Shown: positions 42,449-52,915, counted from the stretch's first letter. The stretch is 64,000 bases of DNA from Herpetosiphon aurantiacus DSM 785 (GCA_000018565.1 CP000877.1:1-64000), one strand, 5' to 3'. Notes: generated by a model from the sequence alone, not told the origin. Numbers and translations are program-made.

Positions 42449-44341
42449 CTCCAAGACCACCGCCAGATTGTTCACACTCGTCGCCGTAGCGGGATGCTCC
42501 GCCCCCAACACCGCTTCCCTGATCGCCAAGGCCCGTTCAAACAAGCGCTGCGCCTCAGCATACCGCCCTTGCCGCTTCAAGACCACCGCCAGATTGTTCA
42601 CACTCGTCGCCGTATCGGGATGCTCCGCCCCCAACACCGCTTCCCGCACCGCCAAGGCCCGTTCATGCAACTCCTCTGCAGCAGCATAGGCTCCTCGCAG
42701 ATCTTCATAAAAACCAAGACTATTGGCAAGGCGGGCTGCCTGGGCATCACCACGATCCAACGCCCGCATGGTGGCATACCGCAGATGCGGCGCAAGCGGC
42801 AGCATCGAACGTGGCACACCCGTCCCATTCGCACGGGATGCTGCAGCACCAATCCGGTCTTCCACCACGGCCAGCGTTTCGGACGATCCTAAATGTGCCT
42901 GCACAACCTGAGCGAGCAATCGGTGTAACACCACGGCATCCGTGCCATCGAGCAATCCAAGCTGCTGTAAGCGCCGCAACGCATCAACCCTGGCGGTATG
43001 GGTTGTCTCATCCGGCATGAATGTCAGCACCAACTCGCGCGGAATTGGTACACCCGGCGCACACCACGCCGCCCCATCAAGCATGCCCAATGCCAAGGCA
43101 TCAATCGTGTTGTCCGGATCAAGCTGGTTAAAACTCAACATAAACGTCGCGTCGACATTCTGTTCATGTTCGGTTGGCGAGTCAAATGCTCCATACCCAT
43201 GCAACGATTCATGGGCAATACTGAGGGCAGCACGATACGCCGTAATCGTAGGCCGATAGGTATGAAGATAGCTTCCTGCCAGATGTAACGCGAGTGGTAA
43301 ATGTCCCAGATCCTCCGCAATCAGATCAGCGTCAGCATCCGTGAGATCACTATAGAGCGACTGCAAGAGTGCTCGACTTTCTACGGGTGAGAGCACCCCA
43401 AGCTGGATCTGGGTTAGGGTTGGCCACTGATTGGATCGAGAAGTCACCAGCACCCGACAGCCGCCGACCGTGGGCTTCCACCGTTTGAGCAGTACGCGAT
43501 CTTCACAGTTATCGAAAATCAGCAAGCGTGGCATGGGCGATTTCCAAACGTTGAGAACCCGTTGCACCTGCTCATCGAGCGCCATCCCAGTAGTATCAAG
43601 TTTCAAGCCAACCGCACACGCGGCTATTTGACTGGCCACTTGATCGGGGTCGGCACAATTCAGCCAAAACACCCCGCCATAAAAGTAGACTCCATAGCGA
43701 TAGGCAAATTCGGTGACGAGGCTGGTTTTGCCAATACCACCAAGCCCTGTGGCCACCGCTGGCATGACGACCGCTGGTTGGGCTGAACCAATCGCCTGTG
43801 CCAACTGTTTCAATGCTTCTTCGCGTCCAACAAAGTGCGGGCTGGCTTCAAAGGGCAGGCGTGAGGGGTGGGGCAAATCCGCACGGGGTTCTGGTACATA
43901 ACCAAGCGGCATTGAGGCAAGGGCAGCGAGGGCAGCGGGCAGCGGATCAATCGGCTGGGGCTGGTGAATCGTCTGATGAATTGACCCATAATTATCGCGG
44001 ACAACAACCCCTGAAACACCACTCTCGTTGATCGTCATATCCCCATGGTGGATGGTGGCAGGCAACGAGGCACGGGCAATGAGCGCGGCGAGAGTCGGAT
44101 CAAGCGGCTGCGGGAGGTGGACGTTCATCGTGTAGCCTGCATGCACGTCGCCTATCGTCACCGTGGCATTGGTAAAATCATTGTTCTGGCCAAATAGCAT
44201 CGAGATCGTCTTGTCACCAAGCAACGCAGGATGGCCAGCAAAGACCGATTCGAGGGCCATCATAACACTCGCACGATCATACTGGGGGCAGTGGGCAAGA
44301 ATGGCATCGGCCACGATGGGTATGAGCGCGGGGACATCCAT
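42419..44341 (-). pseudogene. 5' part of the broken STAND-TPR gene
   Basis: It covers the N-terminal domain, NB-ARC NTPase and the first two tetratricopeptide repeats, then runs into the insertion and stops at 42419 after GGLSRSVQN, residues coded by the element. The truncated 640-residue protein would keep its switch but lose most of its sensor repeats. Confidence 0.75.
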
Positions 44342-44375
44342 GGGCGACTCCTCACACGGCGCTTAAGCGGGGCTT

Positions 44376-44413
44376 CTTCTTTAATAGATACCATGCTTGG
44401 CGATTTCTGGCAT
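44376..44413 (-). promoter_or_regulatory. Shared STAND-gene leader element, copy 1
   Basis: TTTAATAGATACCATGC and GATTTCTGGCATG (plus strand) recur upstream of the other STAND gene at 56760-56796, and as an orphan at 57926-57962. GGTGATTTTT (minus strand) is conserved just upstream in copies 1 and 2. Confidence 0.5.
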
Positions 44414-44905
44414 GGATGATGCAAAAATCACCCGCATGGGGGACGGACGCGATAGGCATGAGTGGCGCGGCGATGATGTGGAAACAGATTGATTATTCGG
44501 CTAATCAATCATTGGGTATTCTTCTTTAATCCAGTATCGAGCACGATACTGGAATGAAATCACGCTGACCAACATTCGTGCGGTAAGCCACAGACTGAAC
44601 ATAATCATTTCTGGCCTATTCTTGCAAATCTACCTATTAACAACGCTTTTACCATGCATCGCAAGCCAAGATTCGTGCTACCGAACGCCACGCCATTAAA
44701 AACATTAATGCGAGGGCCGTTTTTCGCTGAATGGACATGCAGGGTATGTGCGCTCGCCAACGCAGATTCCCCCGGTTTTCTCTATCGACCATGTGTGCTG
44801 ACGTAGGAGTGTTCGGTTGCGTGATCGTGCTATGGTATCAAGGTATGGGGCATCGGATAGAATACGCATCACTCAACACATCACGAACAAACCGTCAGCT
44901 ATCGC
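44414..44905. other. Intergenic between divergent genes, with two inverted repeats
   Basis: No gene is seen. Perfect repeats: TTGATTA/TAATCAA at 44489-44508, and CCAGTATCG/CGATACTGG at 44531-44552 with a 4-base loop. These could be operators or a terminator. A 61-codon frame at 44731 lacks a ribosome site and is not called. Confidence 0.4.
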
Positions 44906-44934
44906 TTGTATCGTGACCATTGCTTTGCTAGGAT
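44906..44934 (+). promoter_or_regulatory. Promoter for the CHAT gene
   Basis: TTGTAT (44906-44911), a 17-base spacer and TAGGAT (44929-44934), giving a leader of about 45 bases before ATG 44985. Confidence 0.45.
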
Positions 44935-44984
44935 AGAGGAACACCACCAACTACACAGTGCCAGCATGCCGAGGGTTTGTCACG

Positions 44985-47900
44985 ATGAGCAGCACGTTTG
45001 CATCCTTCCATCTCACCATTGCCGCCCCCCACGGGGATCGCTATCCCGTGACCGCCCGCACTCAGGCGGGCAATGAAGTCAATGAGGACATCCTACTGCC
45101 GCTTGATGATCCGACCCTGACCGTCTACCAGATGGCGCTGCGTTATCCCATATCTATTGACGAATCCGTGGTGATTGCGGTTGGCCAACTCCTCTACCAA
45201 GCCCTGTTTCAAGGAACCATTGCGGAAGCCTTTGCCACGGCTCGCGCCCACGCCGATCAGCAAAAAGTGGCGTTGCGTCTCCATTTGGCGATTCAGAAAT
45301 CCCTCCCCACAATTGCGGCACTTCCATGGGAACTGATGGCGACTGAGGCGGGCCGCCCGCTTATGCTGGAACATGCCTTAGTGCGAACTTTTTCGTGGAA
45401 CGATCCGATTCCTGATTTGGGGATTCCCTCGGGCGAGCGTATTCGGCTCGCCGTGACCTCGGCCTTACCTATGGAGTTGGCTGATCACCCGATTGCGGCG
45501 GAAGATGAAGTTGCCATCATCCGTGCTGCCATCACGCATAGCGCACGGCCAATTGATCTCATCGAAGTCCCTCACCTCACCCGCGACCGCTTGACCGATC
45601 TGCTCACGAACCAACGCCCCCATATCGTGCATCATATCGGCCATGGCATTATTCAATCAGATATGAGCTATCTCGACCTTGAACGCGCCGACCAGTCCCG
45701 TGATCAGCTCTCGGCTCGCGAGTTCAGCAGTATGCTGCATCAGTCAGGGGTACAGCTGGTGGTCTTGAATGCCTGCCACACGGGCAGCGCTGGCGAGAAC
45801 CTCCTCACCAGCTTTGCCCCAATTTTCATCACCGATCGCATTCCGGCAGCGATTGGCATGCAAGCCGCGATCCTGAATCGCACTGGCCACTGCTTTGCGA
45901 ATGCCTTCTATGCCGCCCTGGGCAACAGTGGATCGATTGATGCCAGCCTGATTGCAGCACGCAAGGCAATTTTGGCCGATGGGCATGAGCATGGGGCATG
46001 GGGGTTTCCAACCCTGTATAGTCGGGTTCCGCACAGCCAACTGTGGGGTTATCGAACGCCACAGCCTGTTGATCCACTCACCCAACGCGACCGCGAACGC
46101 ATCACCAAAGCCGCTCAACAAATCGAGAGTGATCGGCTTTTAAATCTGCGCCTTCAGGGCTTCGTCGGTCGGGTCAACGAACTGGCGGCCATGCGCGAGC
46201 ATATCGAAGCGATGCGGCCTACGGGGGGCTATGTCCTGATCAAAGCGGCAGCAGGCGAAGGCAAGAGTAGCAGCATTGCCAAGCTGATTCAGGAGGCGGG
46301 GATTGCGCAGACCCCGCACCACTTTATTGCCCTCACCACGGGCCGCGACTATCAATTGGGGTTGTTGCGTGCGGTGGTGGCGCAACTGATTCTCAAACAC
46401 AACCTGACGGTTTCCTATTTCCCCGAAGAAAGCTATCCGGCCATGAAGGGCGAGTTTGCGCGGATTCTGGATGATCTTTCCAAACAGGGGATTCAGGAAA
46501 CAATCTATCTGGATGGCCTCGATCAACTCCAACCAGAGCGTGATGGCTCTCGGGATCTCTCCTTTCTGCCACCGCAGCCGCCGCCAGGCATCGTGATCGT
46601 CCTTGGCTCACGACCGGATGAAACCTTGAAACCGCTGGAGATTTTGCATCGGGTTGATTATGCCTTGCCACCACTCAGCGAAGGGGATGCTCTCGCGTTG
46701 TGGCGATCGGTCCAGCCTGCCGTGGCGGATAGCCTCTTGCATGACCTCTATACAGCACTGAAGGGCAATGCGCTGTTTGTCTATTTGGCTGCCGATACGA
46801 TGCGCGATCAATCCGTGGTCGATGCGACCAGTTTGATTCGCCGGATTGAACAGAACCCGCACAACCTTTTCGGCATCACGCTGGAGCGGATCAAAAATCG
46901 TTCTGAGCATCGTTGGCCGACCATTTGGAAGCCCATGCTGGCGCTGTTGCTGGTCGCCCAAGAACCATTGCGGCTGGATGTCTTGGGCGATCTCCTCGAA
47001 CATGACCACGATACCATGCAGGATGCCGTGTGGGTCTTGGGCGGTTTGGTCAGTCAGGGCATTGATCAACGGGTTGCGCTCCATCATCTACTCTTTCGTG
47101 ACTTTTTGGCGGCATCGGTGTTTAATGATCGTGAGGTCAAACGCTGGCACCAACGACTGGCTGACTGGTGTGCGCAGGATGTGGATGCGATTTGGGCCGA
47201 TCATCCCGATACAATGGAACAAGCACGGCGGATCTATGCGCGGTATCACTACATCATCCATCTTGCACTGGCTGAGAACTGGACAACACTCTGGCAGGTC
47301 TTGGATACGGGCGACTATGGCGAACAGAAAACCCGCTTTGATCCGAGTACCCGCTTGTATGCGCTCGATTTGGATCGCGGACGTGAAAGTGCTATCACGG
47401 CGGGGCGATCAACCGAGGAACATATTCAGAACTTGCCACGCTTGTGGAAATATAGTTTGTTGCGGACGAGCTTAACCAGCCGTGTTGATCAATGGCCGGA
47501 TGAGGTGTTTGAGGTTTTGGCAATAGTTGGCCGCACGCACGAAGCATTGGAACGCATTGAACTTCTTTCGAGCAACGAGAATCAGATATCATGTTGGCTC
47601 AGGATTCTTCCATGGTGTGATAACAAACAACAGCATTTACTGGTCATGCGATTGGACGAGGTATGCAGACATCTTTCGGGCTTCGACAAAAAAATGGATG
47701 CGATTCGTGCTATTGCGAACGCTGCTGCCACCCACGGCCAGCGAGAACAGGCATTAGCGATTCTCACCACGGCTGTGTCCATCGCCCACTCCATTGATCA
47801 CCCATACTATAGGAGCGATGCGCTCGCGACCATTGCAAAAGACACCGCCACCTACGGCCAGCGAGAACAGGCATTAGCGATTCTCACCACGGCTGCGTCC

Positions 47901-50861
47901 ATCGCTCACTCCATTGATGACCCATCCGATAAGAGCGCTGCGCTCGCGACCATTGCAATTGCTGCTGCCACCCTCGGCCAGCGAGAACAGGCATTAGCGA
48001 TTCTCACCACGGCTGTATCCATCGCCCACTCCATTGATGACCCATACGAGAAGAGCGATGCGCTCGCGACCATTGCAATTGCTGCTGCCACCCTCGGCCA
48101 GCGAGAACAGGCATTAGCGATTCTTGCCACGGCTGTGTCCATCGCCCACTCCATTGATCACCCATACTATAGGAGCGATGCGCTCGCGACCATTGCAAAA
48201 GACACCGCCACCTACGGCGCTATCGACCAAGCCCTGTCCATCGCCCACTCCATTGATAACCCATACTATAGGAGCGATGCGCTCGCGACCATTGCAAATG
48301 CTGCTGCCACCCACGGCCAGCGAGAACAGGCATTAGCGATTCTCACCACGGCTGTATCCATCGCCCAATCCATTGATGGCTTCAATAAGAGCGCTGTGCT
48401 CGCGACCTTTGCAAATGCTGCTGCCACCTACGGCGCTATCGACCAAGCCCTGTCCATCGCCCACTCCATTGATGGCTTAAATAGGAGCGATGCGCTCGCG
48501 ACCGTTGCAAAAGGCATCGCCACCTACGGCGCTATCGACCAAGCCCTGTCCATCGCCCACTCCATTGATCACCCATACTATAGGAGCGATGCGCTCGCGA
48601 CCATTGCAAATGCTGCTGCCACCCACGGCCAGCGAGAACAGGCATTAGCGATTCTCACCACGGCTGTATCCATCGCCCAATCCATTGATGGCTTCAATAA
48701 GAGCGCTGTGCTCGCGACCTTTGCAAAAGACACCGCCACCTACGGCGCTATCGACCAAGCCCTGTCCATCGCCCACTCCATTGATCACCCATTGCAACGA
48801 CGCGATGTTCTCCTTATTATCGCAGCCACTGCTGCCACCCACGGCCAGCAAGAACAGGCATTAGCGATTCTTGCCACAGCTGTGTCCATCGCCCACTCCA
48901 TTGATGACCCATCCCATAAGAGCGCTGTGCTCGAGACCATTGCAAAAGACACCGCCACCTACGGCGCTATCGACCACGCTGTATCCATCACCCAATCCAT
49001 TGATAGCCCATACCATAAGAGCAAGGCGCTCGCGTCCATTGCAAATGCTGCTGCCACCCTCGGCCAGCGAGAACAGGCATTAGCGATTCTCACCACGGCT
49101 GTATCCATCGCCCACTCCATTGATCACTCATACCATAAGAGCGCTGTGCTCGCGACCTTTGCAAATGCTGCTGCCACCTACGGCGCTATCGACCAAGCCC
49201 TGTCCATCGCCCACTCCATTGATGGCTTAATAAATAGGAGCGATGCGCTCGCGACCGTTGCAAAAGGCACCGCCACCTACGGCGCTATCGACCAAGCCCT
49301 GTCCATCGCCCACTCCATTGATCACCCATTGCAACGGCGCGATGTTCTCCTTATTATCGCAGCCACTGCTGCCACCCACGGCCAGCGAGAACAGGCATTA
49401 GCGATTCTTGCCACGGCTGTGTCCATCGCCCACTCCATTGATATCCCATGGCAGAAGAGCGATGCGCTCGCGACCATTGCAAAAGACACCGCCACCTACG
49501 GCGCTATCGACCACGCTGTGTCCATCACCCACTCCATTGATGACCTATTCTATAAGAGCGATGCTCTCTTTATTATCGCAGCCACTGCTGCCACCCTCGG
49601 ACAGCAAGAACAGGCATTAGCGATTCTCGCCACAGCTGTGTCCATCGCCCAATCCATTGATAGCCTATACTATCTGAGCGATGCGCTCGCGACCATTGTA
49701 AATGCTGCTGCCACCCACGGCCAGCGAGAACAGGCCTTGGCCATCGCCCATTCCATTGATGACCCATCCCATAAGAGCGCTGTGCTCGCGACCATTGCAA
49801 TTGCTGCTGCCACCCACGGCCAGCGAGAACAGGCCTTGGCCATCGCCCATTCCATTGATGACCCATACCATAAGAGCGATGCGCTCACGACCATTGCAAA
49901 TGCTGCTGTCACCCACGGCCAGCGAGAACAGGCATTAGCGATTCTCACCACGGCTGCGTCCATCGCCCACTCCATTGATGACCCATACTATAAGAGCGGT
50001 GCGCTCGCGACCATTGCCAACGCTGCTGCCACCCTCGGCCAGCGAGAACAGGCATTAGCGATTCTCGCCACGGCTGCGTCCATCACCCAATCCATTGATG
50101 ACCCATACGAGAAGAGCGATGCGCTCGCGACCATTGCCAACGCTGCTGCCACCCTCGGCCAGCGAGAACAGGCATTAGCGATTCTCGCCACGGCTGTGTC
50201 CATCACCCACTCCATTGATAGCCCATCCCATAAGAGCACTGTGCTCGCGACCATTGTAAATGCTGCCACCCACAGCGCTATCGACCACGCTGTATCCATC
50301 ACCCAATCCATTGATAGCCCATACCATAAGAGCAAGGCGCTCGCGTCCATTGCAAATGCTGCTGCCACCCTCGGCCAGCGAGAACAGGCATTAGCGATTC
50401 TCACCACGGCTGTATCCATCACCCACTCCATTGATAGCCCATCCCATAAGAGCACTGTGCTCGCGACCATTGCAAATGCTGCTGCCACCTACGGCGCTAT
50501 CGACCAAGCCCTGTCCATCGCCCACTCCATTGATGACCCATTGCAACGGCACGCTGTACTCGCGACCATCGCAGCCGCTGATGCATCCCAAGACGCTATC
50601 GAACGTGCGCTGTCCATTGCCCACTCCATTGACAATCTAGACCACCGTGCCGAGACCTTTCGCATCATTCTTCAAAAAGACCTATCAGTCATAGACGTTT
50701 TAACAAGCATTCAGCATGAATGGTTCCGCAGTAAAATACCTCAGGATCTATGGACAATGACACCAATGATTGCTCCATTATTAAACGACTATCCATGGTT
50801 AGGAACAGTAATTCTGGAAGAAGAGGCATGGGTGAACGAACAACTCAAACGACTGGGGTAA
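44985..50861 (+). CDS. CHAT protease-NTPase protein with about 27 tandem helical repeats
   Basis: A 1958-residue protein. The start at 44985 (MSSTFASFHLTIAAPHG) has GAGGG upstream; an in-frame GTG at 44958 is the alternative. A caspase-like CHAT domain occupies roughly 1-370, with the catalytic pair His220 (HHIGHG) and Cys264 (LNACHTGSA). A NACHT/AAA-type NTPase follows with AAAGEGKSS (Lys427) and the Walker B-like IYLDGLDQLQ. From about 905 to 1885 it is built of long (40-residue) and short (31-residue) helical repeats such as GQREQALAILTTAVSIAHSI, followed by a unique tail. The layout suggests a cytoplasmic sensor-protease that cuts a target on activation, as proposed for CHAT-STAND conflict systems. 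The partner substrate is unknown. Confidence 0.85.
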   Translation: MSSTFASFHLTIAAPHGDRYPVTARTQAGNEVNEDILLPLDDPTLTVYQMALRYPISIDESVVIAVGQLLYQALFQGTIAEAFATARAHADQQKVALRLHLAIQKSLPTIAALPWELMATEAGRPLMLEHALVRTFSWNDPIPDLGIPSGERIRLAVTSALPMELADHPIAAEDEVAIIRAAITHSARPIDLIEVPHLTRDRLTDLLTNQRPHIVHHIGHGIIQSDMSYLDLERADQSRDQLSAREFSSMLHQSGVQLVVLNACHTGSAGENLLTSFAPIFITDRIPAAIGMQAAILNRTGHCFANAFYAALGNSGSIDASLIAARKAILADGHEHGAWGFPTLYSRVPHSQLWGYRTPQPVDPLTQRDRERITKAAQQIESDRLLNLRLQGFVGRVNELAAMREHIEAMRPTGGYVLIKAAAGEGKSSSIAKLIQEAGIAQTPHHFIALTTGRDYQLGLLRAVVAQLILKHNLTVSYFPEESYPAMKGEFARILDDLSKQGIQETIYLDGLDQLQPERDGSRDLSFLPPQPPPGIVIVLGSRPDETLKPLEILHRVDYALPPLSEGDALALWRSVQPAVADSLLHDLYTALKGNALFVYLAADTMRDQSVVDATSLIRRIEQNPHNLFGITLERIKNRSEHRWPTIWKPMLALLLVAQEPLRLDVLGDLLEHDHDTMQDAVWVLGGLVSQGIDQRVALHHLLFRDFLAASVFNDREVKRWHQRLADWCAQDVDAIWADHPDTMEQARRIYARYHYIIHLALAENWTTLWQVLDTGDYGEQKTRFDPSTRLYALDLDRGRESAITAGRSTEEHIQNLPRLWKYSLLRTSLTSRVDQWPDEVFEVLAIVGRTHEALERIELLSSNENQISCWLRILPWCDNKQQHLLVMRLDEVCRHLSGFDKKMDAIRAIANAAATHGQREQALAILTTAVSIAHSIDHPYYRSDALATIAKDTATYGQREQALAILTTAASIAHSIDDPSDKSAALATIAIAAATLGQREQALAILTTAVSIAHSIDDPYEKSDALATIAIAAATLGQREQALAILATAVSIAHSIDHPYYRSDALATIAKDTATYGAIDQALSIAHSIDNPYYRSDALATIANAAATHGQREQALAILTTAVSIAQSIDGFNKSAVLATFANAAATYGAIDQALSIAHSIDGLNRSDALATVAKGIATYGAIDQALSIAHSIDHPYYRSDALATIANAAATHGQREQALAILTTAVSIAQSIDGFNKSAVLATFAKDTATYGAIDQALSIAHSIDHPLQRRDVLLIIAATAATHGQQEQALAILATAVSIAHSIDDPSHKSAVLETIAKDTATYGAIDHAVSITQSIDSPYHKSKALASIANAAATLGQREQALAILTTAVSIAHSIDHSYHKSAVLATFANAAATYGAIDQALSIAHSIDGLINRSDALATVAKGTATYGAIDQALSIAHSIDHPLQRRDVLLIIAATAATHGQREQALAILATAVSIAHSIDIPWQKSDALATIAKDTATYGAIDHAVSITHSIDDLFYKSDALFIIAATAATLGQQEQALAILATAVSIAQSIDSLYYLSDALATIVNAAATHGQREQALAIAHSIDDPSHKSAVLATIAIAAATHGQREQALAIAHSIDDPYHKSDALTTIANAAVTHGQREQALAILTTAASIAHSIDDPYYKSGALATIANAAATLGQREQALAILATAASITQSIDDPYEKSDALATIANAAATLGQREQALAILATAVSITHSIDSPSHKSTVLATIVNAATHSAIDHAVSITQSIDSPYHKSKALASIANAAATLGQREQALAILTTAVSITHSIDSPSHKSTVLATIANAAATYGAIDQALSIAHSIDDPLQRHAVLATIAAADASQDAIERALSIAHSIDNLDHRAETFRIILQKDLSVIDVLTSIQHEWFRSKIPQDLWTMTPMIAPLLNDYPWLGTVILEEEAWVNEQLKRLG
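47690..50640 (+). repeat. Near-identical coding tandem repeats
   Basis: About 27 units, mostly around 120 bases (long) and 93 bases (short), inside the CHAT gene. Blocks like GGCCAGCGAGAACAGGCATT and GCCCACTCCATTGAT recur almost unchanged, so the array has recently expanded or been homogenised. It is coding in one frame throughout. Confidence 0.9.
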
Positions 50862-50896
50862 ATGGGTATGGTTCTGAGTCATGTCATTATTCTATC

Positions 50897-50929
50897 CAAG
50901 GGCCAACTTTGGACGCAAGTCGGCCCTTG
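50897..50929 (+). terminator. Terminator-like hairpin after the CHAT gene
   Basis: CAAGGGCC (50897-50904) pairs with GGCCCTTG (50922-50929), with more pairing inside (ACTT/AAGT). It also lies at the 3' side of the convergent surface-protein gene. Confidence 0.5.
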
Positions 50930-51028
50930 ATGTTAACACAAATTAATGCTGTTTTTCATCATTTCCACACGCGAGATGGACACGCCACGCGGCCCATCCC
51001 CATGGCTGGATGTGGCCACCGCCACCAG

Positions 51029-51946
51029 TCACTTCTGCGCCCACGGCAAAAACACGGTGGAGCGCGGCGGAATCGGGGTCATGGTGGCGGTTGGCGTGCT
51101 CGTTGGTGTGCTGGTCGGTGTCGGGGTCTCCGTCGGCGTGTTGGTTGGTGTATTCGTTGGTGTCGAGGTCTCCGTTGGCGTATTGGTCGGTGTGGTGGTC
51201 GGGGTCTCCGTTGGCGTATTGGTCGGCGTTGGACTGGCATTGCCGACATCGTAGAAGTTATACGGCAGGTGTAGCTCAGGAAACAGTAGGCTTGGATGGA
51301 TACATTGGCCGAGGATGTTAATCTGCGTACACGGCTCAAGACCGAGACCGGGCAATAAGAATCGATAGAATGGGTCTTCCCCAACACTCGGCGCTCCGTA
51401 CACCCGATACCAGACCCGCGTTCCGCTGGGGTATGGCGGAATCATGCACTGTTCGATAAAGTGCGATTGTTCCGGTTGACCACGAAAGCTGCCGACGAAG
51501 ACAAAGGCGAATTCTAGGTCACAGGATTGGTACGGAGCAACATTATTCGGGATGCCCGTCCCATAGAGAATGCTCAAGTCAGTCATGGACTCTGCGGGTC
51601 TGATCACGGAGATCGTCACCCCCGTCGTTTGGTCGATCACCCCATGCGCCGCATGCACAAAGGGATAGGTTTGCCCAGGAACCAATTCCACCTGCGGATC
51701 GACCCCCATGGCCTGGTGGTAGGCATAGTCCCAACCCCTATCGAGGATTGGCGTGGGCACCGACCTCCTGGGCCGATCCGCCCCAGTATTCGTGCCTCCA
51801 TGCAGCGGCGGATCGGTCGCCGCCCCCGCTGGATACACTGCTGGCAGGGCAAGCAGCCACGCCACGAGACCAACCATCCCCACCCCCATCCACCCTCCAA
51901 CGCGCATTCGCCCCATCAGTCGCCCCGATTCGTTCCGGTGATCCAT
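51029..51946 (-). CDS. Secreted protein with TPT-rich stalk and LP-type C-terminal tail
   Basis: A 305-residue protein. The start at 51946 (MDHRNESGRLMGRMRVGGWM) has GGAGG upstream. A signal peptide ends near PAVYPAGAA. The folded part (about 45-235) contains several Cys and a possible beta fold (YAYHQAMGVDPQVELVPG). From 236 on it is a Thr/Pro stalk of TPTNTPTETPT type, ending PPRSTVFLPWAQK. Short LP-containing ends after TP-rich stalks are common in Chloroflexota secreted proteins and may be a sorting signal. Its role is unknown. Confidence 0.65.
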   Translation of the reverse strand: MDHRNESGRLMGRMRVGGWMGVGMVGLVAWLLALPAVYPAGAATDPPLHGGTNTGADRPRRSVPTPILDRGWDYAYHQAMGVDPQVELVPGQTYPFVHAAHGVIDQTTGVTISVIRPAESMTDLSILYGTGIPNNVAPYQSCDLEFAFVFVGSFRGQPEQSHFIEQCMIPPYPSGTRVWYRVYGAPSVGEDPFYRFLLPGLGLEPCTQINILGQCIHPSLLFPELHLPYNFYDVGNASPTPTNTPTETPTTTPTNTPTETSTPTNTPTNTPTETPTPTSTPTSTPTATMTPIPPRSTVFLPWAQK

Positions 51947-52369
51947 CCGCAGCCTCCATTCACACACGCAGCACGCCGCGCCATTCCCTGATGAAAGCGA
52001 TTCCATCATGGGACACTCATTCGCCAAGAACGAGATGCCCGCCGTCGGATTCTGTCAGTTCGGGCTGATCGGCCTCCCGTAGTCCATGATTGATTCCTCA
52101 CCCAATCAATCACGCGCCCGCACACAACGCCGCCAATCGTCGATGCATGGTCGCCTGCCGGAACCGCCGCTGGACACCATGCGCTCGCGCTCGTCAGACG
52201 CTTTTTCTTTGGCTCGTAAAATCATTCCTATGGCTTGCACGACTTAAGCCGCGCTGCCGCCGAATGGCAGCACGCTGGGTGGCGTGCTGATGATCCTCGG
52301 TTAAGCCCCGAAATGCTCCTATTATTTCGTTGTACCATAGGGTAATCAGAACCTAATGCAGGAGCAACC
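51947..52369. other. Intergenic with one perfect hairpin
   Basis: CAGCACGC (52268-52275) and GCGTGCTG (52282-52289) form an 8-bp stem with a 6-base loop. No gene is supported; a 66-codon Arg/Cys-rich frame at 52090 looks like noise. Confidence 0.4.
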
Positions 52370-52915
52370 ATGACACTTAATATTAATCTGTTGACGGATC
52401 AAACAATCTTTCTCTTAACGGCGGCAGGGTGGTCACCTGAACGAACCTATGATCCGACAACGACGATTATTCAACCCCTGACGACGATCGGCTGGCCGAT
52501 TTTTCCGGAGGCCCAGCGCATTTTTACCGCACTTGGCATGCTGAACTTGAATCTTCAGCACCTTCCACCGATTCCCCCCGATCCACGAACGACGACACCC
52601 GATCCAATCGCGTTGCGTGACCATCTCTGGTACGCCGACATCCGGATTGATTTCGATCCCGCCGAGGCATTTGCCATTGATGATGAGGATTTTATTGTGT
52701 ATTGGTCGTCCCACCCGCTCGTTCAACTCCATGGAGGTGGTATCTGCCCCATTGGTAGTTACCACCCATGGGATACCCTCTTGGTGTGTGGTGATGGCTT
52801 AATCGTTCATGGAAGTCCGGAATTTATGAACCCTGCTCCCGGATTGGTGGTGCTTGGGTCAAATATTGAAACGGCACTCAATCAGCTTGCTCATCAGGCA
52901 GTCTTTTTCGTGTAA
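52370..52915 (+). CDS. SUKH-3-like protein 1
   Basis: A 181-residue cytoplasmic protein. GGAG lies 6 bases before the ATG. The N-terminal pattern LTAAGWSPERTYDPTTTI followed by WPIFPEAQRIFTALGMLNL matches the SUKH-3 style of immunity proteins (AGW-P-R, then a fold with a leading Gly-Leu strand). A middle strand set (DEDFIVYWSSHPLVQLHGG) and a C-terminal helix follow. SUKH proteins usually neutralise nuclease or deaminase toxins, but no toxin gene is beside this one. It is followed 18 bases later by a paralogue. Confidence 0.6.
   Translation: MTLNINLLTDQTIFLLTAAGWSPERTYDPTTTIIQPLTTIGWPIFPEAQRIFTALGMLNLNLQHLPPIPPDPRTTTPDPIALRDHLWYADIRIDFDPAEAFAIDDEDFIVYWSSHPLVQLHGGGICPIGSYHPWDTLLVCGDGLIVHGSPEFMNPAPGLVVLGSNIETALNQLAHQAVFFV

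Larger units (their letters stand above)
40382..44341 (-). pseudogene. STAND (NB-ARC)-TPR gene broken by an IS256-family element
   Basis: The gene starts at 44341 and ends at 40382 but is split by the insertion at 41173-42448. Removing the element and one 8-base target copy joins the frames exactly (VVLE plus SQGRYGEAQ) and gives 891 residues. Parts: an N-terminal helical domain (about 1-65), beta-type repeats (TNATVTIGDVHAG, INESGVSGVVVRDNYG), an NB-ARC NTPase (GLGGIGKTSL, Lys205; LLIFDNCED; GHLPLALHLAGSYL), a winged-helix part and about eight 42-residue tetratricopeptide repeats. It is a paralogue of the intact gene at 53865-56726. Such proteins often act as sensors that oligomerise on a trigger. 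Confidence 0.82.

Noticed and set aside
44731-44916. 61-codon plus-strand frame before the CHAT gene
   Set aside because: No ribosome site; it overlaps the predicted CHAT promoter.
47690-50640. CRISPR-like regular repeats
   Set aside because: The units have no unique spacers; the whole array is one open frame of helical protein repeats.
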